Assembly: GCA_002631855.1 (NCBI GenBank)
Contig: NTLF01000020.1
Location: forward strand, 186,001 to 250,000
Reading direction: 5' to 3'
DNA: 64,000 nt
Origin: Zunongwangia sp. ESRF-bin46
GTDB taxonomy: Bacteria; Bacteroidota; Bacteroidia; Flavobacteriales; Flavobacteriaceae
A program made the position numbers and the translations under genes. Positions 36,306 through 45,774 of the stretch are shown here, piece after piece (the stretch's first letter is position 1; the number at the start of each line of letters is the position of its first letter). The notes under the pieces were generated by a model that saw only the letters and a list, made by a program, of their open reading frames with translations, searched no databases and was not told the DNA's origin.

Positions 36306-37112
36306 ATGAATTTTCAAAAAGAATTTAACACCAATAAAGAAACGTGGGACAAAAAGGTTGCTGTCCACGCAGCAAGCAAGTTTTATGATGTAGAGGCTTT
36401 TAAAAAAGGAGAATCTTCATTAAATAGCTTTGAGTTAGAAGCTTTGGGTGATGTTTCAGGAAAATCGTTGTTGCATTTACAGTGTCACTTTGGTCAAGAC
36501 ACATTGAGTTGGAGTAGGATGGGGGCTAAGTGTACCGGAGTTGATATTTCAGAAGAAGCTATTAAGCTCGCCCGTGATCTAAACAATGAACTAAAGCAGA
36601 ATGCCCAGTTTATTTGTTGCAATGTGTTAGACGCTTCACAGCATGTTTCAGAAAAATTTGATATCATCTTTACTAGTTATGGTGTTATAGGCTGGCTACC
36701 CAATTTAAAACCTTGGGCCAAAATGATAAGCGAACGATTAAAGCCGGGAGGTGTTTTTTATATGGTAGAATTTCACCCCATTGCTTGGATGTTCGACTAT
36801 CTCGAAAATCCACCAAAATTAAAATATGGTTATCAACAGCAAGAATCTATTTATGAAGAATATAAAGGAACATACGTCAATGAAAATTCTGAAATAGTAA
36901 GCAAAGAATATGGTTGGAACCACGGTTTGGGGGAAGTAATAACTTCACTTGCCCAGGCAGGTTTAGAAATAGAATATTTAAGAGAACATGACGAATCACC
37001 ATATGATATTTTTCCTAACCTGATAAAGACAAAAGCTGATTTCTACGAAATGCCTTCAAAGTTGTATCCACTAATTTTCGAAGTAAAGGCTATAAAAAAA
37101 GGAGCTTACTAA
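36306..37112 (+). CDS. Class I SAM-dependent methyltransferase
   Basis: 268 aa. SAM motif LLHLQCHFGQDTLSWSRMGAKCTGVDIS followed by FDIIFTSYGVIGWLPN and MLKPGGVFYMVEFHP-type strand. These fit a Methyltransf_25/UbiE-like fold; the HLQCHFGQDT loop with Cys is a recognised variant in small-molecule methyltransferases. Substrate unknown. Its stop lies inside the stem of its own terminator. Confidence 0.88.
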   Translation: MNFQKEFNTNKETWDKKVAVHAASKFYDVEAFKKGESSLNSFELEALGDVSGKSLLHLQCHFGQDTLSWSRMGAKCTGVDISEEAIKLARDLNNELKQNAQFICCNVLDASQHVSEKFDIIFTSYGVIGWLPNLKPWAKMISERLKPGGVFYMVEFHPIAWMFDYLENPPKLKYGYQQQESIYEEYKGTYVNENSEIVSKEYGWNHGLGEVITSLAQAGLEIEYLREHDESPYDIFPNLIKTKADFYEMPSKLYPLIFEVKAIKKGAY

Positions 37113-37122
37113 GCTCCTTTTT
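37096..37122 (+). terminator. Terminator overlapping the methyltransferase stop
   Basis: AAAAAGGAGCTT (37096-37107) pairs with AAGCTCCTTTTT (37111-37122), loop ACT. The stop codon at 37110-37112 lies between and within the arms, so the hairpin is partly coding. Confidence 0.85.
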
Positions 37123-37143
37123 AGTTTTTCATTTTCAATTATC

Positions 37144-37824
37144 TTAATGACTAGCATCCTCTTTTAAAAGCTCAGGGAATTTTTTCTGAAATTTCTTTAA
37201 ACGAGGTATAGAAACATTTTGAATGTAAGGATTCTGTGGGTTGTTTTTCTCATAATTTTGGTGATAACCTTCTGCAACCCAAAATTTTTGAAAAGGAAGT
37301 ACTTCTGCAGCAACCTTGCCTTCACCTATTTCTTTTTCCAGTTCAGCAATTTTAGTTTCTATTATTTGTTTTTGCTCATCATTTTGATAAAAAATAATAC
37401 TTCGGTACTGTGAACCTCTGTCTGGACCTTGACCGTTTACTTGCGTTATGTTTTGAGAACCAAAATACACATCTACTAAGGTTTTAAAAGAAACTACATC
37501 TGGGTTGTAAATTATCTCGACAGCTTCAGCATGACCAGTAGTTCCTGTGTTACTTGATTCGTAGGTTGGGTTTTTAGTATGCCCGCCGCTGTAGCCTGAA
37601 ATAGATTCCTTAACGCCTTTCACACTTTCGTAAATAGCTTCTACACACCAAAAGCAACCACTGGCAAAATAAGCACGTTCCATTCCATTTTTAGCAGGAA
37701 CTTCAACTGGCTGTTGGTTTTGTTGAGCCATAGCTTCGGCTTCTTTTTTCTTTTTATTTGACTGACAGGAAACCTGAGCAGAAAACAATAGTGCGGTACT
37801 TAAAACTAAAAAAATCTTATTCAT
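37144..37824 (-). CDS. msrA: Peptide-methionine (S)-S-oxide reductase, lipoprotein form
   Basis: 226 aa from ATG 37824 (MNKIFLVLSTALLFSAQVSC, a lipobox with Cys20); the frame opens further upstream (to 37896) but those residues look like the overlapping terminator region. Active-site GCFWCVEA with the nucleophile Cys follows, then the family's GHAEAVEI and YHQNYEKNNP. It repairs oxidised Met; the lipoprotein signal places it in the envelope, whereas most MsrA is cytosolic. Confidence 0.92.
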   Translation of the reverse strand: MNKIFLVLSTALLFSAQVSCQSNKKKKEAEAMAQQNQQPVEVPAKNGMERAYFASGCFWCVEAIYESVKGVKESISGYSGGHTKNPTYESSNTGTTGHAEAVEIIYNPDVVSFKTLVDVYFGSQNITQVNGQGPDRGSQYRSIIFYQNDEQKQIIETKIAELEKEIGEGKVAAEVLPFQKFWVAEGYHQNYEKNNPQNPYIQNVSIPRLKKFQKKFPELLKEDASH

Positions 37825-37885
37825 AATGGTTTCTTTTTTGGGTAAGTCGGGCTTGTTAAAAAATCCTTTCAGGAAAAGCAATAAA

Positions 37886-37911
37886 AAAGCCCTCACGTTT
37901 GTGAAGGCTTT
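37886..37911 (-). terminator. Terminator after the zinc-ribbon-like gene
   Basis: AAAGCCCTCAC (37886-37896) and GTGAAGGCTTT (37901-37911) pair with one mismatch around GTTT. On the minus strand a T-run follows (from 37888 down to 37883), so it ends the gene at 37934-38716 before msrA. Confidence 0.78.
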
Positions 37912-37933
37912 AATCTATATTATTTGGATTTGC

Positions 37934-38716
37934 TTATGAAACTTTAGTAAAAAGCTTATCCATTTTTTCTTTTTCCTCCTCAGCAAGGGCAGGATCTACT
38001 AGAATACGACCACTATGCTCATCGGTAATGATCTTTTTTCTTGAAGCAATCTCCATCTGAACTTGTGGTGGGATAGTAAAGAAAGAACCGCCAGAAGCAC
38101 CACGCTCTACTTGTACTACAGCCAGACCGTTTTTCACATTAGAGCGAATACGCTTGTAAGCTTTTACTAAACGCTCCTCAATTTTCTTTTCATACTTTTC
38201 AGACTCCTTGATAAGTGCTTTCTCTTCTTTTTCGGTCTCTGAAAGAATTTCATCCAACTCGCCTTGTTTCTGCTTTAGGTGATCTTCGCGCTCCTTAATT
38301 CGAGCCTTGGTTTCTTCGATCACTTCTTTTTTCTGCTCAATTTGAGCTTTGAATTCTTTAATGTGCTTTTCGGCCAATTGCATTTCCAACTCTTGAAATT
38401 CAATTTCTTTGCTTAAAGAGTTGTATTCACGGTTGTTACGTACATTGTCTTGCTGTGACGAATATTTTTTGATAAGGGCTTTTGACTCTTCAATACCATT
38501 TTTCTTTTCTTTGATACTGGTTTCAATAACCTCTAGATCTGTATTCAATTTGTCAAGGCGGGTATTCATTCCGGCTACTTCATCTTCCAGATCTTCTACC
38601 TCTAAAGGCAGTTCCCCGCGCACATTGCGGATTTCATCAATTCTGGAATCAATCAATTGTAGATCGTACAGTGCTCTTAACTTTTCTTCTACAGTGGTTT
38701 CTTTTTTCTTTGCCAT
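37934..38716 (-). CDS. Coiled-coil protein of the C4-type zinc ribbon family, without cysteines
   Basis: 260 aa. Residues 10-190 are a long charged coiled coil with DSRIDEIRNVRGELP at the start, as in the CT398/zf-RING_7 family. The C-terminal ribbon, normally CGGC...C-E-H-C-GRIL, reads SGGS (208-211) and DEHSGRIL (232-239), so all four zinc-ligand cysteines are changed to Ser, Ser, Asp and Ser while the surrounding fold residues (FTIPPQ, SRKKII, GRILVDP) remain. Upstream neighbour is a Nif3-like gene, 3 bp away. Confidence 0.9.
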   Translation of the reverse strand: MAKKKETTVEEKLRALYDLQLIDSRIDEIRNVRGELPLEVEDLEDEVAGMNTRLDKLNTDLEVIETSIKEKKNGIEESKALIKKYSSQQDNVRNNREYNSLSKEIEFQELEMQLAEKHIKEFKAQIEQKKEVIEETKARIKEREDHLKQKQGELDEILSETEKEEKALIKESEKYEKKIEERLVKAYKRIRSNVKNGLAVVQVERGASGGSFFTIPPQVQMEIASRKKIITDEHSGRILVDPALAEEEKEKMDKLFTKVS

Positions 38717-38719
38717 AAA

Positions 38720-39814
38720 TTAAAAATAGCTAATAGGATTGGTGTTTATTTGTGATAAAACGATTGCAAAATTACTAATTTTTTTTGTAAGGAAAGAAAC
38801 TAAAAGGTCTTTTGTGTACTGTTCACTTTCATAATGGCCAATATCACATAACAAGATGTTGTTTTCGGCAGTAAAAAAGTCATGGTATTTTAAATCGGCT
38901 GTTACGTAAGCATCAGCCCCTGCTGCTTTTGCAGCTTTTATTGCAAAGCTTCCGCTACCTCCTAAAACCGCAACTTTTTTTATTTTTTTATTTTGAAGTT
39001 TTGAATGCCGAACGCAACCAGTCTTCATAGTTTCTTTAATAAATTTTAAAAACGCTTCTTCTGAAATTTCAGATGAGAATTCGCCTATCATCCCCATGCC
39101 TAAATTCTGATTCTCGTTTTCCAAAGTGGTGACTTCATAGGCAACTTCCTCATAAGGATGTGAATCAAAAAGTGCATTTAGTATTTGAGCTTCTTTATGC
39201 TTCTGAAACGTAATGCCAATTTGGGTTTCTTCTTCAAAATGTGTTTCCCCTTTTTTGCCTACAGTAGGGTTGCTATCTTCATTTCCGTTAAAACTTCCTT
39301 TTCCTGTAACGTTAAAACTACAGTTGCTGTAATTACCTATATTACCACCACCAGCTGCAAATAGTGCTTCACGTACTTTTGATGCATCTTTTAAAGGAAC
39401 AAAAGTGAGCAGCTTTTTGATGGATTCTTCCTTAGGGATTAAAATTTTTCTATTTATGAGATTCAATTTCTCGCAAATCATGGCATTAACACCATTCCAA
39501 GCATTATCTAAGGCAGTGTGGATTGCAAAAATATTAATGTCATTTTTAATCGCTTTTTGCACAACCCGTTCTACATAGGTTTTTCCAGTTATCTTTTTTA
39601 ATCCTGAAAAAACTATAGGATGAAAGCTTACAATAAGGTTACAGTTGTTTTCAATAGCTTCGTCAACCACTTCTTCAAGGGTGTCTAAGGTTACGAGAAT
39701 TCCAGAAACCGAAGCATTTGTGTCGCCTACTAATAAGCCAGTATTGTCAAACCCTTCGGCATAAGAGAGCGGTGCAAAATCGTCTAATATCTGTATTACT
39801 TCTTTTACTTTCAT
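38720..39814 (-). CDS. Nif3-like dinuclear metal centre protein
   Basis: 364 aa. Motifs: FDNTGLLVGD, NLIVSFHPIVFSGLKK (His metal ligand), IFAIHTALDNAWNGVN, and late AVLGGSGSFAIKAAKAAGADAYVTADLKYHDFF and CDIGHYESE. These are features of the Nif3/YbgI family, with the extra middle domain of the longer Bacteroidota type. Probably a GTP cyclohydrolase I type 2-like hydrolase in annotation schemes; function not established. The downstream coiled-coil partner is a common neighbour in this phylum. Confidence 0.92.
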   Translation of the reverse strand: MKVKEVIQILDDFAPLSYAEGFDNTGLLVGDTNASVSGILVTLDTLEEVVDEAIENNCNLIVSFHPIVFSGLKKITGKTYVERVVQKAIKNDINIFAIHTALDNAWNGVNAMICEKLNLINRKILIPKEESIKKLLTFVPLKDASKVREALFAAGGGNIGNYSNCSFNVTGKGSFNGNEDSNPTVGKKGETHFEEETQIGITFQKHKEAQILNALFDSHPYEEVAYEVTTLENENQNLGMGMIGEFSSEISEEAFLKFIKETMKTGCVRHSKLQNKKIKKVAVLGGSGSFAIKAAKAAGADAYVTADLKYHDFFTAENNILLCDIGHYESEQYTKDLLVSFLTKKISNFAIVLSQINTNPISYF

Positions 39815-39948
39815 AGGTTGTTAAATATTTTACCGTAAAGATAGTAGTTTCAAGTGTTTTACCATATTTGAGGAAACTTCTTTGGTATTTTAGGTTTAAA
39901 TTTAAGAATGAAGTATACCATATTCATAGTAATTAGTACTTTCGTTGT

Positions 39949-40962
39949 ATGAAAATGGTACGCAAACTTTTATTTCCTTTTGCTGTGTTGTACGGTTGGG
40001 TAACCGGTTTCAGAAATTATCTGTACAATAAAAACATTTTAGAAAGTAAAAAGTATAACCTGCCTATCATTTGCGTAGGGAACCTTTCAGTAGGTGGGAC
40101 TGGTAAATCACCTATGATTGAATTTTTGATTGAAACCTTCCAAGACGACTATAAAGTTGCAGTTTTAAGTCGTGGCTATAAACGTAAAACGTCTGGTTAT
40201 TTAGAAGTGTTGCCTTCGCATACAGCTGAAGAAACCGGGGACGAGCCCCTTCAGTTTAAAAAGAAATTTCCCAATAGCATCGTTGCTGTTTGTGCTGATA
40301 GAAGAACGGGTATTGAACAACTTCAGAAAAAAGCCGAAGTAATATTACTGGATGACGCTTTTCAGCACCGAAAAGTAAAAGCCGATACAAACATCCTATT
40401 AACGCCTTTTCATGATTTGTACATAAACGATTATATGTTGCCTACAGGTAATTTACGTGAACCTAGAAAAGGTGCAGGTCGGGCGGATATTATAGTTGTT
40501 ACTAAGTGCCCTAAGAAAGTCCCGTACTCAAAATTGCAAAGAATTGAATTTGTAATCCCGCTGCAGAACCTTCAAAAAATCTATTTCTCTTCTATTGGGT
40601 ACGATGATACCATTTATGGCAAGACAGAAAACCTTCCACTAAATTATTTAAAAGACAAAAAGTTTACTTTGGTTACAGGCATTGCAAATCCTTCACCTTT
40701 AGTAGAGTTTTTAAATGAAGAAGGGTTTCAATTTGAGCACGATAACTATGCAGACCATCATAATTTTTCTGCTGAAGAAATTAAAAAACTAAGCAAAAAG
40801 GAGCTTATTCTTACTACTGAAAAGGATTATATGCGTTTGCAGAACAAACTAAATAAGTTTGCTTTGTATTACTTGCCGATAACAACAAAAATAAAGAATG
40901 ACCAAGAAGCTTTTTTTAAAGAGGCGATTCATGAAAGGGTAGAAGCAAAGTTAAGAAACTAA
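39949..40962 (+). CDS. lpxK: Tetraacyldisaccharide 4'-kinase
   Basis: 337 aa membrane-associated kinase adding the 4'-phosphate of lipid A. N-terminal hydrophobic helix (LLFPFAVLYGWVTGFRN), Walker A GNLSVGGTGKSPM, VLSRGYKRKTSGY, then VILLDDAFQHRKVKADTNILLT and GNLREPRKG(A)GRADIIVVTK, all standard. ATG 39949 (MKMVRK) or 39955 (MVRK) could be the start. Convergent with the histidine kinase gene, 4-bp overlap. Confidence 0.94.
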   Translation: MKMVRKLLFPFAVLYGWVTGFRNYLYNKNILESKKYNLPIICVGNLSVGGTGKSPMIEFLIETFQDDYKVAVLSRGYKRKTSGYLEVLPSHTAEETGDEPLQFKKKFPNSIVAVCADRRTGIEQLQKKAEVILLDDAFQHRKVKADTNILLTPFHDLYINDYMLPTGNLREPRKGAGRADIIVVTKCPKKVPYSKLQRIEFVIPLQNLQKIYFSSIGYDDTIYGKTENLPLNYLKDKKFTLVTGIANPSPLVEFLNEEGFQFEHDNYADHHNFSAEEIKKLSKKELILTTEKDYMRLQNKLNKFALYYLPITTKIKNDQEAFFKEAIHERVEAKLRN

Positions 40963-43223
40963 CTATCTACGGGTAGTTTTTTGTTTTCGATAGATCGATA
41001 AATTTTTTCGAAAAACTCTTCGGTTTTAAATGGTTTTGGAATAATATCATTAAATCCAGCACGGTAAAAATCATCTAAATTTTCATCAACAGTAACCGCC
41101 GTTAAGGCAATAATAGGAATTTGCTTGTCAAAGTCACGTATTTTTTGAGTGGCTTCGATACCGCTTATACCTGGCATGTGGATATCCATTAATATTACGT
41201 CAAATTTATTCTCTTGAAATATTTTAATAGCATCCATACCATTATCGGCAACCATACACTTCATATGGTTTTTCTCAAGAATTTTCTTGGTAATCATTTG
41301 GTTGATTTTGTTGTCTTCAACAACTAAAACCGATTTGTTTTCTAGAGCTACGTAATCTACATCGTAAATAATATTTCTTGGGTTGTCATTCTCTTGATAC
41401 TCTTCGGAAACAGATAAGGTTAAGTTAAACCAAAACTTAGACCCTTTACCTAATTGACTTTCTAGGTTTATTTTACTGTTCATCAATTCAAGTAGGTTTT
41501 TAACAATGGAAAGACCAAGGCCAGTACCACCAAACTTTCGGTTAATTTGTAGGGAACCTTGTGAGAATGTTTCAAAAATACTTTTTTGCTTTTTCCTTGA
41601 AATACCCACTCCATTATCTTCAATTTCAAAATGTAATTGGACTTTGTTTTTCTTCTGTTCCATACTTTGAACTCGAACAGTCACCTCTCCATTTTGTGTA
41701 AATTTTAATGAATTACCAATTAGGTTTATTAAAACTTGAGATAATTTTAAGGGGTCGCCAACCAATTTATCAGGAATGGTTTCGTCAAACTCCAATTGAA
41801 GTTTATTCTTTTTATCATCGGCAGATTTCTTGAGTGCAACCAATACATCATTTATTCGTTTTTGAAGACTGAATGTAGTTTGCTCCAGTTCAACTTTATT
41901 GGCTTCAAGTTTATTAAGATCTAATATATTATTGATTAATGATAAAAGGTATTCCCCAGAAAACTTTAAAGAATTTAAATGTTCTTTTTGGTGTTCTTTA
42001 GGGTTTTCTTCTAGCAATAAATGGGTTAAGCCTGTTACAGCATAGAGCGGTGTTCTCAACTCGTGGGTAATTGTTGACAAAAACTGTGCTTTGGCCAAAG
42101 ACGCTTTTTCAGCTTTTTCTTTCGCCAACTGTAACTCGGTGTTTTTATCTTTTAGAAGGTCATTTGCTTTGGCTCTTAGGTTATTGTTTTTGTATAGCGA
42201 TAACGTTAACAGTGAGAGTATTACAATTAGGGCAATACTCAACCCAGTAGTCATTTGTGTAAACTTGATAGACTTTTGTTTTTTGTCAAGGTCATCCTTT
42301 TGCGTGGCGATTATTTCATTAAGGTCACCAATGCTCGATTCTGCATCAACACCTTTTGAAACAGCATCCATATATATTTTATAAAGTTCTTCACTTTTAG
42401 CCTCGTAAAGATCTAAGTTTTCTTCAGATTTTTGATAGTTGTTCTCTTTAAGTGCGATGTATGATGTGACTTTGTAACTGTCCGCTTTTAATTTTGAAAA
42501 CGAGTTAGTGTCTATTATTGTAAGTGCCTTGTTTAAAGACGCTTTTGCCTTATTTAAATTAGTGGATTGGTTGCCGCTGTTAAGGTTTAAGAAGGCCTCG
42601 GCTTTTCTTAAATGTGCTTCGGCTTCTTCGTACGTAAATTTGTTGGCTTGTAATAGAGGGATGGTAGCATCAAAATAATTTATTGCCGATTTGTAGTTTT
42701 TTTTCTGAAGTTCCAATAACCCTAAGCCAAGGATCACATGGCTCTGTCCAGCTTCGTCATTTAATTGTATAAACTTTTTATAAGCATCTTTTAAATACGT
42801 TTCGGAGTTTACGTAATCTCTTGTTTTTATTAAAATAAGCCCTTTAAGGGTATATGCTTTTGCAATTTCTATTTCTTTATTTGTATCATCTTCCAATGCT
42901 TCAATAAGCGTTATTGATTTATCAATTTCTTCTGAAGCTTTCTGAAAATTTTGAAGGTAGTAATGCAGTTCAGCAATACGGTAGCGAATATCAGACTTTA
43001 AAAGGGCGTCGTTCGAGTTTAAAGCCAATTTATTTGCTTCGTTTAAGCTTAAAATAGCAGTTTCGAAATCTTGCTTAAACATTGCGTTCTCTGCTTGCTC
43101 ACGATTTTCTTTAATTAATGCGATAGTATCTTTTTTTTGTTCTTGCCCAATAACAGAAGCGAACATTAAAAAGAGCATTAATAGTAGTGCTATATGCTTA
43201 TGTGTGAGTAATGCTTTTTGCAT
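40959..43223 (-). CDS. Hybrid histidine kinase with TPR sensor region
   Basis: 754 aa. Signal/anchor MLFLMFASVIG region (about 10-26), tetratricopeptide repeats across 40-290 (periplasmic or cytoplasmic sensor), one membrane helix at 325-344, HisKA with H387 in THELRTP, HATPase with N504 and DNGVGIS (536-542) and GGTGLGLSI, and a C-terminal receiver domain with Asp680 (VILMDIHMPG) and Lys730. Both catalytic and receiver elements are complete. No partner regulator gene nearby. Confidence 0.94.
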   Translation of the reverse strand: MQKALLTHKHIALLLMLFLMFASVIGQEQKKDTIALIKENREQAENAMFKQDFETAILSLNEANKLALNSNDALLKSDIRYRIAELHYYLQNFQKASEEIDKSITLIEALEDDTNKEIEIAKAYTLKGLILIKTRDYVNSETYLKDAYKKFIQLNDEAGQSHVILGLGLLELQKKNYKSAINYFDATIPLLQANKFTYEEAEAHLRKAEAFLNLNSGNQSTNLNKAKASLNKALTIIDTNSFSKLKADSYKVTSYIALKENNYQKSEENLDLYEAKSEELYKIYMDAVSKGVDAESSIGDLNEIIATQKDDLDKKQKSIKFTQMTTGLSIALIVILSLLTLSLYKNNNLRAKANDLLKDKNTELQLAKEKAEKASLAKAQFLSTITHELRTPLYAVTGLTHLLLEENPKEHQKEHLNSLKFSGEYLLSLINNILDLNKLEANKVELEQTTFSLQKRINDVLVALKKSADDKKNKLQLEFDETIPDKLVGDPLKLSQVLINLIGNSLKFTQNGEVTVRVQSMEQKKNKVQLHFEIEDNGVGISRKKQKSIFETFSQGSLQINRKFGGTGLGLSIVKNLLELMNSKINLESQLGKGSKFWFNLTLSVSEEYQENDNPRNIIYDVDYVALENKSVLVVEDNKINQMITKKILEKNHMKCMVADNGMDAIKIFQENKFDVILMDIHMPGISGIEATQKIRDFDKQIPIIALTAVTVDENLDDFYRAGFNDIIPKPFKTEEFFEKIYRSIENKKLPVDS

Positions 43224-43253
43224 TTATATCGTGTACTTTGGCGATAAATATAG

Positions 43254-44255
43254 TTATTTCCTCGAAATTCGTAGGATTAAATCAACTATTCTTGAAGAAT
43301 AGCCTCTCTCATTATCATACCAGCCAATTATTTTTACCATTTTCCCACCAATTACTGATGTCATCCCTGCATCAAAAACACAAGAGTGCGAATTTCCCAC
43401 TATATCAATCGATACAATAGGGTCTTCTGTGTATTGAAGAATATTTTTTAAACTTGTTTCTGAAGCTACTTTAAAGGCATTATTTATAGCTTCTATTGAG
43501 GTTTTGTTTTTTACATTAATGGTTATATCTGTTAAAGAGCCATTAGGAACGGGTACGCGAATACCACATCCACCAATTACTGAAGCCAAATCTGGAAAAA
43601 TCTTGGTCAAAGCTTTTGCAGCTCCCGTGGTAGTGGGAACAATAGATTGAGCCGCTCCTCTTGCACGCCGTAAATCTCTATGGGGCTGGTCATGCAAACT
43701 TTGGTCTGTTGTATAAGAATGTACTGTTGTTATATAAGCTTGTTCAATTTCACAAAGGTCGTGCACGATTTTTAGCATGGGTGCAGCATTGTTTGTGGTA
43801 CAAGATGCGTTTGAAATTATCACATCATCACTATCTAAAATTTCATCGTTGATGCCTAAAACAACTGTTTTTATATCATCCTCTAGTGGTGGAACTGAGA
43901 GAATTACTTTTTTAACATCTGCTTTTATGTGGTTTTCCAGTTGTTCACGAAGCTTGAATTTTCCAGTGCTTTCAATAACTACATCAACGCCTTCCCAATT
44001 TATATCTTCAATGTTTTTTTCCGAAGAAAACCGAAACGAGCTAGTATTTACAGTAATGCTCTTTTCAGTATAAGAAACATCTTTGTGCAATACCCCATGA
44101 ATACTATCGTACTTAAGTAAATGCGAGAGGGTTCTCGCATCGGCTAAATCATTAATGGCAACTATGTCAATGTTTGGATGATCGAGCAAAAGCCTAAAAA
44201 GATTTCGACCTATGCGTCCAAAACCGTTAATACCAACTTTAATGGAACTTGACAT
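43254..44255 (-). CDS. gap: Type I glyceraldehyde-3-phosphate dehydrogenase
   Basis: 333 aa. NAD motif INGFGRIGRNLFR at 9-21 and IND at 34-36 (NAD preference), catalytic SNASCTTNNAAP with Cys near residue 150, HSYTTDQSLHDQPHRDLRRARGAAQ, and the end WYDNERGYSSRIVDL. Converts glyceraldehyde-3-phosphate to 1,3-bisphosphoglycerate. Lies 11 bp after lipA on the same strand. Confidence 0.95.
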   Translation of the reverse strand: MSSSIKVGINGFGRIGRNLFRLLLDHPNIDIVAINDLADARTLSHLLKYDSIHGVLHKDVSYTEKSITVNTSSFRFSSEKNIEDINWEGVDVVIESTGKFKLREQLENHIKADVKKVILSVPPLEDDIKTVVLGINDEILDSDDVIISNASCTTNNAAPMLKIVHDLCEIEQAYITTVHSYTTDQSLHDQPHRDLRRARGAAQSIVPTTTGAAKALTKIFPDLASVIGGCGIRVPVPNGSLTDITINVKNKTSIEAINNAFKVASETSLKNILQYTEDPIVSIDIVGNSHSCVFDAGMTSVIGGKMVKIIGWYDNERGYSSRIVDLILRISRK

Positions 44256-44265
44256 GTTTATGTGT

Positions 44266-45138
44266 TTATGTTAAGTGCTTTTGGGCTTTGTAAGAAGATC
44301 GAACCAATGCTCCACTTTCCACGTGACGGAAGCCCATTTCTAAGCCTATTTCTTCATATTTCTTAAATTGTTCCGGTGTGATAAACTCTTTTACCGGTAA
44401 ATGCTTTTTAGATGGTTGTAGGTATTGACCAATGGTAACAATATCCAGCCCTACCGATCGTAAATCTCGCAAGGTTTCAATTACCTCATCTTCTTGTTCG
44501 CCAAGGCCTAGCATAATACCGCTTTTAGTACGGGTGATGCCTTGTTGCTTTAAATAATTCAGCACTTCCAGACTACGTTCATATTTTGCTTGGATGCGAA
44601 CTTCGCGTGTCAATCGCTTAACGGTTTCCATATTATGTGAAACCACTTCTGGCTTTACGGCAATGATACGGTCTATGTTTCGGGTTACCCCTTGAAAATC
44701 TGGAATAAGTGTTTCTAAGGTGGTATTCGGATTCATACGGCGAATTGCCTTTACCGTTTCGGCCCAAATTATAGAACCCATATCTTTTAAATCGTCCCGG
44801 TCTACTGAAGTAATTACAGCGTGCTTAATATCCATCAACTTAATAGATCGGCCTACTTTTTCAGGTTCGTCCCAATCGATGGTATCTGGTCTTCCAGTTT
44901 TTACACCACAAAAACCACAAGAACGGGTGCAAGTGTTCCCTAAAATCATGAACGTTGCGGTTCCTTCAGTCCAACATTCACCCATATTTGGACAACTACC
45001 CGAAGTGCAAATGGTGTGTAAATCGTATTTATCAACCAACCCTCGTAGCTCAGTATATTTTTTACCCGTTGGTAATTTTACTCTTAGCCATTTAGGCTTT
45101 GGGGCTGGTTTGGTGCGTTCCAATGTTTGTGTACTCAT
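44266..45138 (-). CDS. lipA: Lipoyl synthase
   Basis: 290 aa radical-SAM enzyme that inserts sulfur into octanoyl groups. Auxiliary cluster motif [12 protein letters not shown], radical-SAM motif CTRSCGFC (CxxxCxxC), and the conserved late segment VRSSYKAQ supply all expected ligands. A minus-strand TATCTTTG box at 45146-45153 is a likely -7 element. Complements lplA at 26156 as the second lipoate route. Confidence 0.96.
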   Translation of the reverse strand: MSTQTLERTKPAPKPKWLRVKLPTGKKYTELRGLVDKYDLHTICTSGSCPNMGECWTEGTATFMILGNTCTRSCGFCGVKTGRPDTIDWDEPEKVGRSIKLMDIKHAVITSVDRDDLKDMGSIIWAETVKAIRRMNPNTTLETLIPDFQGVTRNIDRIIAVKPEVVSHNMETVKRLTREVRIQAKYERSLEVLNYLKQQGITRTKSGIMLGLGEQEDEVIETLRDLRSVGLDIVTIGQYLQPSKKHLPVKEFITPEQFKKYEEIGLEMGFRHVESGALVRSSYKAQKHLT

Positions 45139-45207
45139 AGCTGAACAAAGATATAAATAATTAAACCTGTTTTTAAGGATAATAAGGTTAAAATACAGAT
45201 GTGTTTT

Positions 45208-45774
45208 TTACGAATTTTCGGTGATAATTTCAGCTAGTAGTTTACGAGCTCTTAGTAGACGAACTTTTACATTATTAAGTGGCTCTTGTATGCTTTGGGC
45301 AATTTCATTGTAGCTCATTTCTTGAAAGAACCGTAAGTTTATTACTTCTTGATAATGAGGCTTTAATTTTTTTATGTATTGAAGTAGTTCTGCTAAGTTT
45401 TGTTCAGTGATTAGCTTATCTTCAGCAGTAGGTGCATGGTCGGCTATTTTGTGTACGTGTTCTTCAGAAGTGTATGTGGTATTTTGATAAAGTGAAGCGT
45501 TTTTCTTTCTGCTCTTATCTATCTGAATGTTTTTTGAAATAGTAATCAACCAAGTTCCGAATTCATAACTAGGGTCGAACGTGTCAATTTTGTCAAATGC
45601 TTTTGCAAAGGTTTCTATCGAGATGTCCTCGGCTTCATATTCATCATTAACCCGCTTTATTTGAAAACCGTAAACCGTGTTCCAATAAGTATCCAACAAA
45701 AACTTAAAAGCACTCTGTTTGCCACTTTTAGCTTTTTGTATTTGAGCAATAATTTCTTCTTTTGCTACTTCCAC
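45208..45774 (-). CDS. ECF-type RNA polymerase sigma factor
   Basis: 188 aa. Region 2 (about 25-90) holds YEAEDISIETFAKAFDKIDTFDPSYEFGTWLITISKN, region 4 (about 120-185) holds LKPHYQEVINLRFFQEMSYNEIAQSIQEPLNNVKVRLLRARK. No anti-sigma gene sits next to it; instead the glycosyltransferase gene overlaps it by 10 bp and precedes it on the same strand, so the two are translationally coupled. Confidence 0.92.
   Translation of the reverse strand: MEVAKEEIIAQIQKAKSGKQSAFKFLLDTYWNTVYGFQIKRVNDEYEAEDISIETFAKAFDKIDTFDPSYEFGTWLITISKNIQIDKSRKKNASLYQNTTYTSEEHVHKIADHAPTAEDKLITEQNLAELLQYIKKLKPHYQEVINLRFFQEMSYNEIAQSIQEPLNNVKVRLLRARKLLAEIITENS

Noticed and set aside
44720-45160. 146-aa plus-strand frame over lipA
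   Set aside because: Shadow of lipA; composition unlike real genes in the window.
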